Shown: in pieces, positions 27,436 to 35,537 of the stretch
How the letters are laid out: each line of letters opens with the position of its first letter
Numbering within the stretch: position 1 is the stretch's first letter
From: an uncultured Kiloniellaceae bacterium
GTDB lineage: Bacteria > Pseudomonadota > Alphaproteobacteria > Kiloniellales > Kiloniellaceae
Direction: 5' to 3'
Assembly (NCBI GenBank): GCA_947493695.1
Contig: CANLSF010000003.1
Coordinates: 372,001-436,000 of the forward strand
Length of the DNA: 64,000 nt
Notes under the pieces: model-generated
Databases searched by the model: none
The model's input: the letters and a program-made list of their open reading frames with translations, nothing else
What the model was told of the DNA's origin: nothing
Program-made: the position numbers and the translations under genes

Positions 27436-28053
27436 ATGTCTGAAGCTTACGCCACAATATCACGTCATGTGGAACCTCAAGACTTGTCCCGGCGCGACGG
27501 TGAAAACATAAGCACTGAAATTGGAACTGCAGCGTCATGGTGTCTGCTCTCGGCCTCGCATACCTCGCGTGACGCTATCGACCCACCGACCCTGCGTCCT
27601 CAATTTTTAAAAATTTATCAATACCTTCAGAGTGTTGCTCCTGAAGGTAGATTCCCTGGCCGCCAGCATATCGACCCCTTGGACTTTCACGATCTTCTGA
27701 CGTACGTGAACCTGATTGATGTTGAGAGTGAGCCTGAAAATCCCAGGTTTCGCTTTCGTCTCGTCGGCACCACGCAGACCATAATGGCGAAGCGCGACAT
27801 CGCCGGCCTCTACGTCGAAGAGGCGGTTCTGCCTCGCTTTGCACACCGTATCATCGATAATCTGAAGCGAGTCGTGGAAACCGGCAGTCCGCTCTATGAT
27901 CGCTTTTCAATGCCCCATCCGAACCGGGAGTTCATTGATTCCGAGCGGGTGTACTACCCGCTTGCGAGCGATGGCGAGAACATTGATATGATCTTTGTTC
28001 TGAATGGTTACTACGGCGCCGGCGGACTGGACCCCTTTGATAAAAAGAAGTGA
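27436..28053 (+). CDS. PAS-domain protein (PAS_5-like)
   Basis: About 205 residues from the ATG at 27436; an upstream start at 27322 is possible but adds a basic, low-GC-coded stretch. Residues about 60-190 form one PAS-like domain of the alphaproteobacterial PAS_5 type, with Asp-Leu-Leu-Thr-Tyr-Val-Asn-Leu-Ile-Asp-Val-Glu and Arg-Phe-Arg-Phe-Arg-Leu-Val-Gly-Thr as the core strands. No output domain is attached, so it may sense a ligand and act on a partner. The region just upstream is AT-rich and contains its promoter. Confidence 0.75.
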   Translation: MSEAYATISRHVEPQDLSRRDGENISTEIGTAASWCLLSASHTSRDAIDPPTLRPQFLKIYQYLQSVAPEGRFPGRQHIDPLDFHDLLTYVNLIDVESEPENPRFRFRLVGTTQTIMAKRDIAGLYVEEAVLPRFAHRIIDNLKRVVETGSPLYDRFSMPHPNREFIDSERVYYPLASDGENIDMIFVLNGYYGAGGLDPFDKKK

Positions 28054-28245
28054 GGCGGCTCTGTTTCTTTCTCACAAAGCAGCTATGCGATTAAGATGAG
28101 CCTGAAGAAATTTTCTTACGGAAAACAGCGTAACAAATTGATTTAAAACATTTTTAAAAATACCTGCGCACTCTTCGGGCCTTCTTAGAGCAATTAACCA
28201 CAGCTTGATCTGGCAGGAAGCCGTTCAGTCAGTTAGATTAGTGAT

Positions 28246-28446
28246 ATGGCTTTTCTTTTGAGACATATCGTGCGTTTTGCCGCACAGAAAATTGCGTCCG
28301 ACCCGGTCGTCCGGGAAAAGGCGACGCAGGCTGCCCGTGTCGTGGTGAGCGAAGCCAAACAGATCGCCCGCGAAGAAGATCGGGCGGAAGCTGCAGGCCG
28401 GGCCGCAAGAAGGCTTTTTGACAAGCTTCAAGGCGACAATCGCTAA
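28246..28446 (+). CDS. Small basic/helical hypothetical protein
   Basis: Sixty-six residues, mostly helical, with a hydrophobic first dozen residues and alternating Arg/Glu/Ala after that. No Shine-Dalgarno is obvious and no family is recognised, but codon use matches neighbouring genes and a long open frame on the opposite strand is better explained as its shadow. It lies between the PAS protein and the histidine kinase, which faces it. Confidence 0.5.
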   Translation: MAFLLRHIVRFAAQKIASDPVVREKATQAARVVVSEAKQIAREEDRAEAAGRAARRLFDKLQGDNR

Positions 28447-28503
28447 CAGACGCCAGATAGCAACTCACCTTCTAAGCCCAAAACTGTTCTTAAGAACAGA
28501 TAC

Positions 28504-30036
28504 TTAAAGTATAATCAGGCGCTCGACGGGGAAACGCAGGGTAACTTTGGTCCCCGCGCCCAGTTCGCTCTCCAAGACCAGACTGCCACCATGCAACTCG
28601 GTCAGCATCTTGCTGAGGGAGAGCCCGAGACCGGTCCCGGCATGGGCCTGATGGGCGCCGGAACGGGCCTGGCCGAAGGGCTCCAGGACCATTTCGATAT
28701 CCTCCGGCGCGATACCGCAGCCCTGGTCGGCAACCTCCACAGTCACCCGTCCCAGCGCGTCAATCGTCAGTGAGACCCTGATTGGTTTGTCCGCCGGTGT
28801 GAATTTACTGGCATTAGACAGGAGGTTGAGTATGACCTGCTTGATGATGCGTTCATCGCCGACGAAATGACGTACATTTGCCACAGCGTTGAAGTCGATG
28901 CGGTGTTCAGGTTCACCCGCCTGCCCCGTTACCATCTGAATGCAGGAATGCAGGACGTCCTCAAGATCGAAGACCTCTTCATCCAGGGTGACTTCGCCGG
29001 ACTCGACCTTTGAGATATCCAGGATGTCGTTGATCAGGGCGAGCAGATGCTGCCCCGAGTGGTTTACGTTCATGGCGTAGTTGAGATATCTCGAATCGCC
29101 GAGGGGTCCGAAGACCTCCTCCTTCATGATCTGCGTAAAGCCCAGTATGGAATTCAGCGGTGTGCGCAGCTCGTGACTCATGTGAGCGAGAAATTCCGAC
29201 TTTGCACGATTGGCGGTCTGTGCTTCGTCCTTGGCCGTCGAGATCGCGGCCTCGGCTTTCTTGAGCTCGGTGATGTCGCTTTGAATACTGACGATACCGC
29301 CGCTATCGGTCTTGCGATCGCTCAAAATCAGAACTCTGCCGTCCCGGAGCCGTACGACAAAGGATTCAGGCGGCCCGGTTAAGAGATCCTCGCGCCGATC
29401 AACGTAGTCCTGCGCGAGTTCATCATCGACGACGACAGCATTGCGTTCGATATCGAGCAATCCGAGATCGCGCCGGTGCGCGCCCGGCCGGGCCTCCTCA
29501 TCACTGTAACCGTAGAATTCCTTGAACTTGGAGTTACAGATGATCAGATGCCCCTCGGGGTCATAGAGAACAAAGCCCTCGTTGATGGATTCAAGCGCAT
29601 CAATCAGAAGCGCCCGTGATGTGCGGACGACCTGCTCAACCGAAGAATCGGTTCTGACCTCATGACCGGTGAACAGCAGCAGTTCTTCCTCACCGACACG
29701 CAGTAAGCGCAGTGTCGCGATGCAATCATGCAGATTGCCGAACTTGTCTCTCAGGGAAGTATCGAGGTTTTCAATCACCTTCTCGGATTTGAGCCGACGG
29801 ATCAGCTTGGCGCGAACCGATGGCTCGGTCCAAACGCGCATTTCCGCTGCCGTCTTCCCGACCACTTCATCGAGCTTGAAGCCAAGGACCTCGAGCCAGA
29901 CCGCATTTACGGCGAGACAGCGCCCGTCTTCTAGCCTGCTGACCGACATAAGGTCACTGCTGGCGTCGAACACAGCGCGAAAGAGTTCCTTTGAGTCAAG
30001 CAAAGGGTCGGAAGGCGGCGGCTTAGAAACACTCAT
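28504..30036 (-). CDS. PAS-containing sensor histidine kinase
   Basis: About 510 residues, soluble, no membrane segment. Two PAS domains (about 15-130 and 140-260) are followed by a coil, the HisKA dimerisation domain with phospho-accepting His in Met-Ser-His-Glu-Leu-Arg-Thr-Pro (about 285-292) and a HATPase domain with the N box Leu-Leu-Ser-Asn-Ala-Ser-Lys-Phe, the G1 box Asp-Gln-Gly-Cys-Gly-Ile and the G2 box Gly-Thr-Gly-Leu-Gly-Leu. No receiver domain or neighbouring response regulator is present, so it is an orphan kinase. ATG at 30036 is the probable start; the ribosome site is weak. Confidence 0.9.
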   Translation of the reverse strand: MSVSKPPPSDPLLDSKELFRAVFDASSDLMSVSRLEDGRCLAVNAVWLEVLGFKLDEVVGKTAAEMRVWTEPSVRAKLIRRLKSEKVIENLDTSLRDKFGNLHDCIATLRLLRVGEEELLLFTGHEVRTDSSVEQVVRTSRALLIDALESINEGFVLYDPEGHLIICNSKFKEFYGYSDEEARPGAHRRDLGLLDIERNAVVVDDELAQDYVDRREDLLTGPPESFVVRLRDGRVLILSDRKTDSGGIVSIQSDITELKKAEAAISTAKDEAQTANRAKSEFLAHMSHELRTPLNSILGFTQIMKEEVFGPLGDSRYLNYAMNVNHSGQHLLALINDILDISKVESGEVTLDEEVFDLEDVLHSCIQMVTGQAGEPEHRIDFNAVANVRHFVGDERIIKQVILNLLSNASKFTPADKPIRVSLTIDALGRVTVEVADQGCGIAPEDIEMVLEPFGQARSGAHQAHAGTGLGLSLSKMLTELHGGSLVLESELGAGTKVTLRFPVERLIIL

Positions 30037-30314
30037 CCAAAGAAACTCATATTGAACAGAAACGTCACACCGATATGCGCAACCCACTGCACTGACTTTG
30101 TGAAGAAGCACCCTAGAAGTTTAATCATGAGCAGCACGTGGTTCACCAAACAGGATTGCACTTTTCCAGCGAAGTTCCAATGTAATGGCAGCAGCTTCAT
30201 CAGATTTGCCGCCCTTAAAATGCATTTATGAAGCTGTTCGCAATCCGAGATTGCAAGAGGTTGAACGGCCGCTCCTGGCGACTTCACCTCATCGCCTTGG
30301 GGATAGCTTCCTGC

Positions 30315-31361
30315 TCACGCGCTTTCGAAACCCGTCAGAGCATTCACAACGTTGATCCCGATCTGCGCGACAGCATAACCACCTTCCATGACAAAGAGTG
30401 TGGGTATCGGCGCGGCCTTCATCGCCGCGCCGATCCGCGCGCCATAATCACTGAAGTCATCGCTTTTTAGTTTGAAAAAGCTGATGGGGTCTTCCTCGAA
30501 GGTATCTACACCGAGAGATACGACCAGAAGGCCAGGCCGGAACTTTGCGATCCGTTCAAGCGCTTCGTCGAGGGCATCGCGCCAACGCAGATAATCAGTT
30601 CCGGGCGGCAGCGGAAAGTTGATGTTGAATCCCTCTCCTGCATCCTCGCCAAATTCATCGGCATGTCCCAGGAAGTGCGGAAAAGCATCCATGGGATCGC
30701 CGTGCAGAGACGCAAAGAAGACATCGTCCCGGCGATAGAAGATGTTCTGCGTTCCGTTCCCGTGATGGAAATCCACATCCAAAACGGCAACACGTTCGAT
30801 CCCCTGATCCCGGGCGAACTGCGCGGCGATGGCCGCGTTGTTCAGAAAGCAATAGCCGCCGTATTGATCCGCCGCGGCATGGTGTCCCGGTGGCCTGCTC
30901 AACGCAAAGGACGCAGTGTCTGTACCGGCAAGCAGTTGTTCCGTTGCCGTCAACACCACGTCGGCCCCCGCTCGGGCGGCCTCCCAGGTGCCATCGGAAA
31001 TCGAGGTTTCGCCCGCCAGGGCGTAATATCCGAGCTTGCCGTCGATATTGCGCGGGATTCGCTTGCCGTTCATGGCACGCGTAGGCCAGACATTGGGTAA
31101 GGCCTCGCCTTCTCCGCCCGCAGCCACCCAGTCTTCCCAGCAATTCTCCAGAAACCGCACAAAGTCAGGATCATGCACCTTGAGCACCGGCGCCAGTCCG
31201 AAATCTTTTGGAGCAATGACCTCGCCCAGGCCCTCCTGTCGCACACGTGCCAGTACGATCTCGGCCCGCTCCGGACATTCAAAAGGCCGCACGAAGGTGC
31301 CGCCGTGCAGTTCGGTCTTGGCATCACGCAGGCGGTGTTTTTCAGAATAAACAGTCAGCAT
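30315..31361 (-). CDS. Histone-deacetylase-like acetylpolyamine amidohydrolase
   Basis: A 348-residue zinc hydrolase of the arginase/deacetylase fold. The active site is evident: Arg-Pro-Pro-Gly-His-His-Ala (about 155-161), zinc ligands in Asp-Val-Asp-Phe-His-His-Gly-Asn-Gly (about 194-202) and the late Asp of Leu-Gly-Val-Asp-Thr-Phe (about 284-289). Family members deacetylate acetylated polyamines or small acetyl-amides and in bacteria rarely act on proteins. Length and the N-terminal Glu-Lys-His motif fit the acetylpolyamine branch. It stands alone upstream of the ECF sigma unit. Confidence 0.88.
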   Translation of the reverse strand: MLTVYSEKHRLRDAKTELHGGTFVRPFECPERAEIVLARVRQEGLGEVIAPKDFGLAPVLKVHDPDFVRFLENCWEDWVAAGGEGEALPNVWPTRAMNGKRIPRNIDGKLGYYALAGETSISDGTWEAARAGADVVLTATEQLLAGTDTASFALSRPPGHHAAADQYGGYCFLNNAAIAAQFARDQGIERVAVLDVDFHHGNGTQNIFYRRDDVFFASLHGDPMDAFPHFLGHADEFGEDAGEGFNINFPLPPGTDYLRWRDALDEALERIAKFRPGLLVVSLGVDTFEEDPISFFKLKSDDFSDYGARIGAAMKAAPIPTLFVMEGGYAVAQIGINVVNALTGFESA

Positions 31362-31440
31362 GGCAGTAACTCTCGAGGACTTTCAATTAGGGAGCTCTGG
31401 GCTAGTTTCATGTATACCTAGCTGTTTTGTCTGACACTTT

Positions 31441-31746
31441 TCACCCCTTACGTGCAGCCAGTACCGCTGCCACCAGATCTTCCGGCACGCTCTCCGGCAG
31501 GGCCGTTTCCTCGCTCGTCATCGTCGCCTTGGTCAGTTCCATCGAAGCCTCATAAGCTTTCAGGTACTCCCGGCATTCACGGCAGACACTCAGATGCATC
31601 TTGAAAATCGCGCGCTCCCTGCTGGAAAGTTCATCTTCCAGGTAGGCCAGGATGAAGTCCTCGAACTCGTTGCAGGTAATCATCAGCGGCAGCTTAAACA
31701 TCACGCCGTGGATCCGCCGTTTGATGGTCTTCTTAGACGCAGTCAT
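31441..31746 (-). CDS. Zinc-finger anti-sigma factor (zf-HC2 type)
   Basis: A 101-residue protein with the putative zinc-finger His-Leu-Ser-Val-Cys-Arg-Glu-Cys (about 51-58), a preceding Cys (about 25) and an amphipathic helix, the usual core that clamps an ECF sigma factor. It has no membrane segment, so it is soluble, which is common for redox- or stress-sensing members. Its ATG overlaps the sigma stop codon in ATGA; the two are translationally coupled. Confidence 0.82.
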   Translation of the reverse strand: MTASKKTIKRRIHGVMFKLPLMITCNEFEDFILAYLEDELSSRERAIFKMHLSVCRECREYLKAYEASMELTKATMTSEETALPESVPEDLVAAVLAARKG

Positions 31747-32504
31747 AGCTCTTGCCCTCTGATAAGCGGTTCCAGAAGCTTTTTCAGCGCCGCCCTGGCG
31801 CGATGTAACCGTACTTTGACATTGGTCTCACTGAGGCCCAGCGCCTCGGCAACTTCGCTGGTGGCCATCTCCTCGATATCGCGCAGCACCAGGACAACAC
31901 GGTAACTGTCCGGAAGTTTCTCGATCAGTTCGGCAACTCGGTCCGTGGTCTGAGATTTCTGCAGCAGGCTTTCGGGGGTTTCGAAGCTGGCCCAAGGCGC
32001 TTCTATCCGGCAGCCGTTGTCATCGAAGACCGGCAGCAGCTCGTCGATGGACTCGTCTTTTTGAGGACGATTTTTACGAAAGATCGCCAAGGCTTCATTG
32101 ACGACGATCCGATGCATCCAGGTTTTCAGCGCCGCGCGGCCCTCGAAATTCTTGAGGCCTGCGAAAATACTGGCAAAGGCGTTTTGTACTGCATCCTCGG
32201 CATGACCAGCGTCGCGCAGAATGCGGCGCGCGACCGCCAGCATCCAGGAAATATGATCGCGCACAAAATTTGAGGACGCAGCCGGATCACCTGCGCGGAG
32301 CAAGGCGAGTTCATCACCTTTTTGAGGCTCTTCTTTCTCGGGAAGACTCGTGTTCACCACTGGCACACTTCGCTGCAAACTTGCCTCAAAATCCGCTCCG
32401 AAACCTGCCTCAAAGCGCTCAGAAGATGTATCAAACTTGAGCCTACGGCGTAACAGACGCAAAAACTTTCCGAAATACTGTAACCTAAATCCTGCTGGAT
32501 GCAT
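31743..32504 (-). CDS. ECF RNA polymerase sigma factor
   Basis: A 253-residue sigma factor. After a 70-residue basic and acidic N-terminal extension come region 2 (about 75-145, with Ala-Glu-Asp-Ala-Val-Gln-Asn-Ala-Phe-Ala) and region 4 (about 180-245, ending in the helix-turn-helix Ala-Thr-Ser-Glu-Val-Ala-Glu-Ala-Leu-Gly-Leu-Ser). The extension is longer than usual and might be over-called if translation starts at an internal codon; no good ribosome site precedes the ATG at 32504. It is paired with a zinc-finger anti-sigma factor just downstream. Confidence 0.85.
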   Translation of the reverse strand: MHPAGFRLQYFGKFLRLLRRRLKFDTSSERFEAGFGADFEASLQRSVPVVNTSLPEKEEPQKGDELALLRAGDPAASSNFVRDHISWMLAVARRILRDAGHAEDAVQNAFASIFAGLKNFEGRAALKTWMHRIVVNEALAIFRKNRPQKDESIDELLPVFDDNGCRIEAPWASFETPESLLQKSQTTDRVAELIEKLPDSYRVVLVLRDIEEMATSEVAEALGLSETNVKVRLHRARAALKKLLEPLIRGQEL

Positions 32505-32600
32505 CTGACTTAATGCGCGGCCGAGTATTTTGGCGGGTCCGATGCGTCGCGACCTGTTGAATTCGATTTGGCCGCAATTTTTGTGAGATTTCAGGTTTCC

Positions 32601-33851
32601 ATGGGCTTATTGCTTTTAACTCTCTTCATCGTCGGTTTCTGTATGGTCGCAAAGCGCTTGTCGTCGACCATCCTCACAGCGCCGATGGTCTTCATCGCCT
32701 TTGGGTTTCTGTTTTCCAAAACCGGCCTGCTACCCCACGAGGATGCCAAGGCCAGCTTGCATCTGGTCGCAGAAATCGCGTTGATCGTACTGTTGTTTCT
32801 GGATGCAGCGCAGATCGACCTCACCGCCTTGCGCGCCCGGCATGCATGGCCGCAACGCATGCTGATGGTCGGGCTGCCTCTGTCTATCCTATTGGGCAGT
32901 CTCGCCGCCTGGCCTTTTCTTGAGGCCTGGCCCATTTTTGCCGTCATCCTGGTCGCCGCCATCCTGGCGCCGACGGATGCCGCGCTGGGGCAGGCGGTGG
33001 TCACCAACCCGGTCGTGCCAGAGCGCACACGGCGCGCACTAACCGTCGAGAGTGGCCTCAACGACGGCCTTGCCCTTCCCATTGTCCTGTTGTTTGCCAG
33101 CCTCACAGCACAGGAAATGGGTCAGGAGGATAGAAACTGGCTGCTGTTCAGCGCACAGCAACTGCTGTTGGGTCCCCTTGTCGGCATCGCCATCGGTCTG
33201 ACGGGCGGGGCCGCGCTTATTGCGGCACAGAACCACAAGCTCACTTCGGATATCTATGAAGGCATAGCCGCGATTGCTTTGGCCGGCGCGGCCTATCTGG
33301 GTGCCGACGCAGTCGGTGGAAACGGGTTCATCGCGGCCTTTGTCGGTGGACTTTGCTTCGGCAACATTCTTAAGGGCCGGTGTAAGTTCGTCTACGAATT
33401 CACCGAGAGTGAGGGGCAGATCCTCACCTGGAGCGCTTTCTTCCTGCTCGGACTGGCGTTGGTGCCACAAGCAATCGAGCACCTCACGAGTCAGACTCTC
33501 GGGGTTATACTGGTCAGCCTCTTTCTGGTCCGCCCCCTGGCAATCTGGATCTCGTTGATCGGCAGTGACGCTGCACCGGTCACACGGCTTTTCTTCGGTT
33601 GGTTCGGGCCGCGCGGACTGGCGACCGCGCTTTTTGCCCTGTTGGTTGTTCCGACCATCGATCACGACTTTGCCGAACCAGTCCTGTTCCTGGCGGTCAA
33701 TGCCGTCTGGATCAGCGCTCTGCTGCACGGCGTGACGGCCATGCCCGCCGCAAAACTCTACGCGGCACGGATCCGCGCCCAAGGCGATTGTCCGGAGACC
33801 GAAGCAATCACCGGATCGGCGAAACCGCTGATCACGCATCACAGCTCTTAA
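32601..33851 (+). CDS. CPA1-type cation/proton antiporter
   Basis: About 416 residues with 12-13 hydrophobic helices. The ion-binding region Ala-Ala-Ile-Leu-Ala-Pro-Thr-Asp-Ala-Ala-Leu (about 129-139) and Glu-Ser-Gly-Leu-Asn-Asp-Gly (about 161-167) are the known motifs of sodium/proton exchangers; the middle Thr-Asp and Asn-Asp residues are expected to carry the ion. The start ATG at 32601 has only AGG as a ribosome site. The stop lies 28 bases before the Rieske/glutamate-synthase gene, so it heads a four-gene operon and may set pH or sodium for those enzymes. Confidence 0.88.
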   Translation: MGLLLLTLFIVGFCMVAKRLSSTILTAPMVFIAFGFLFSKTGLLPHEDAKASLHLVAEIALIVLLFLDAAQIDLTALRARHAWPQRMLMVGLPLSILLGSLAAWPFLEAWPIFAVILVAAILAPTDAALGQAVVTNPVVPERTRRALTVESGLNDGLALPIVLLFASLTAQEMGQEDRNWLLFSAQQLLLGPLVGIAIGLTGGAALIAAQNHKLTSDIYEGIAAIALAGAAYLGADAVGGNGFIAAFVGGLCFGNILKGRCKFVYEFTESEGQILTWSAFFLLGLALVPQAIEHLTSQTLGVILVSLFLVRPLAIWISLIGSDAAPVTRLFFGWFGPRGLATALFALLVVPTIDHDFAEPVLFLAVNAVWISALLHGVTAMPAAKLYAARIRAQGDCPETEAITGSAKPLITHHSS

Positions 33852-33879
33852 TGAATTGACAGCGGGAACAGGAAAACCA

Positions 33880-35490
33880 ATGAAAAAAGTCACTGTCGCG
33901 TCCTTGAAAGATCTCAAGGATCGCAAGCCGGCCTACGCGCTGGTCGGAGAAGTCGATCTGGTCGTCGTGCGGTTCGATGAAGAGGTTTCGGTCTTCTACG
34001 GTCGCTGCCTGCATCGCGGTGCGCTGATGTCCGATGGCTTTGTAAAGGACAACAACCTGATCTGCGGCGTTCACTATTGGGATTATCGGCTTGATGGCGG
34101 GGTCTCGGAGTACAACAATCAGGAAGCTCTGCCGAAGTTCGCGTCCTGGCTTGAAGATGACGACGTTCTGGTCGACGCCGACGAGATTTTCGCCTGGGCC
34201 AAAGAGAATCCGCAACCCTTTAACCGGGACGATTACCTGGGTCTCTATGCCGACACCAGCCACGGCACCGAAGAAGAACCCTACAACGGCCTCATTCAAC
34301 GTTACGCCAAAGAAGGACTCACCAAGACCGGCCATCATGGTCAGGTCGACGCCATGGGCGTACCACGGGCAGAGTTGCCCGACTGGGACGACATTCAAAT
34401 CCTGACCGCGCAATTGCATCGCATGCCTCTCCTCGACGAATACAGGGTGGGAACGGATGTGGTGATCGGCCCCAATGCCCAACGCCCCCTAACGCTGAAG
34501 ATTCCGCTTTTCGTTTCCGACATGAGCTTCGGAGCCCTTTCCGAACCGGCTAAGATCGCACTGGCCCTGGGCGCGGAGAAGGCAGGCACGGGCATCTGTT
34601 CTGGTGAGGGCGGTATGTTGCCCGAGGAACAGGAGGCCAATTCCCGCTATTTCTATGAGTTGGCATCCGCGCGTTTCGGCTTTGACTGGGACAAGCTCGG
34701 CAAGGTTCAGGCTTTTCACTTTAAAGGCGGACAAGGCGCGAAAACCGGGACCGGCGGCCACCTGCCCGGCCCTAAGGTCAAGGGTAAGATTGCCGCCGTA
34801 CGCGGTCTTGATGAAGGCCAGGCCGCCATCTCACCTTCGCGCTTTCCCGATTGGACCGACGTAAAGCAGATCCGCGATTTTGCAAATGAGGTCCGGAGCA
34901 GAACCGGCGGTATCCCGGTCGGCTATAAACTCTCTGCACAGCACATCGAAAAAGATATCGACGCCGCTTTGGATGTGGGCGTCGACTACATCATCCTGGA
35001 CGGACGCGGCGGCGGCACGGGCGCTGCACCGATCATCTTCCGCGACAACATCTCGGTGCCGACCATCCCTGCCCTCGCCCGGGCCCGGCGTCATCTGGAT
35101 AGGCTGGACCGCAGCGATGTCTCGCTGATCATCACCGGTGGACTGCGCAAACCCGCAGACTTCATCAAGGCCATGGCCCTGGGGGCGGACGCCATCGCGG
35201 TTTCCAACGCGGCGATGCAGGCCATCGGCTGTATCGCCATGCGCGCCTGCCACACCAACAACTGTCCGGTCGGCATCGCGACGCAAAAGCCACATCTGGT
35301 CAGCCGGCTGGTGATTGAGAAGTCAGCCGATCAATTGAAGAACTTCTTCGAAGCCTCGGTCGAATTGATGCAGGTGATGGCGCGGGCCTGCGGCCACGAC
35401 CACCTCTCTCAGTTTTCCATCGAGGATCTGACGACCTGGAAAAAGGAAATGTCAGAACTTTCCGCAGTTACCTACGGCGGCGTCGCATGA
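33880..35490 (+). CDS. Rieske domain fused to FMN/Fe-S glutamate-synthase-like enzyme
   Basis: A 536-residue protein. Residues 1-110 are a Rieske [2Fe-2S] domain: Cys-43/His-45 and Cys-62/His-65 supply the ligands (the second box is Cys-Gly-Val-His rather than Cys-Pro-Trp-His). Residues 150-520 are the FMN-binding domain of GltB-type glutamate synthases, with the substrate loop Phe-Lys-Gly-Gly-Gln-Gly-Ala-Lys and a 3Fe-4S cysteine set at about 451, 457 and 462. The glutaminase domain of true glutamate synthase is absent, so ammonia or another amine would have to be the nitrogen donor, if it is an amination at all. The ATG at 33880 has AGGA upstream. Function unknown; an electron-transfer-linked oxidoreductase is the safest reading. 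Confidence 0.82.
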   Translation: MKKVTVASLKDLKDRKPAYALVGEVDLVVVRFDEEVSVFYGRCLHRGALMSDGFVKDNNLICGVHYWDYRLDGGVSEYNNQEALPKFASWLEDDDVLVDADEIFAWAKENPQPFNRDDYLGLYADTSHGTEEEPYNGLIQRYAKEGLTKTGHHGQVDAMGVPRAELPDWDDIQILTAQLHRMPLLDEYRVGTDVVIGPNAQRPLTLKIPLFVSDMSFGALSEPAKIALALGAEKAGTGICSGEGGMLPEEQEANSRYFYELASARFGFDWDKLGKVQAFHFKGGQGAKTGTGGHLPGPKVKGKIAAVRGLDEGQAAISPSRFPDWTDVKQIRDFANEVRSRTGGIPVGYKLSAQHIEKDIDAALDVGVDYIILDGRGGGTGAAPIIFRDNISVPTIPALARARRHLDRLDRSDVSLIITGGLRKPADFIKAMALGADAIAVSNAAMQAIGCIAMRACHTNNCPVGIATQKPHLVSRLVIEKSADQLKNFFEASVELMQVMARACGHDHLSQFSIEDLTTWKKEMSELSAVTYGGVA

Positions 35491-35537
35491 CCATGACCGA
35501 GATCAAGACCAAGAGACTCAAAAGGAGCGAGAGATGA
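35487..35537 (+). CDS. 16-codon mini-ORF bridging two genes
   Basis: An ATG at 35487 overlaps the stop of the preceding gene (ATGA) and reads 16 codons to a TGA that overlaps the ATG of the next gene (ATGA at 35534). The peptide is basic, Lys/Arg-rich. Its last codons lie over the ribosome-binding site AAGGAG of the next gene. It is either a coupling device or chance. No peptide evidence exists. Confidence 0.3.
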   Translation: MTMTEIKTKRLKRSER

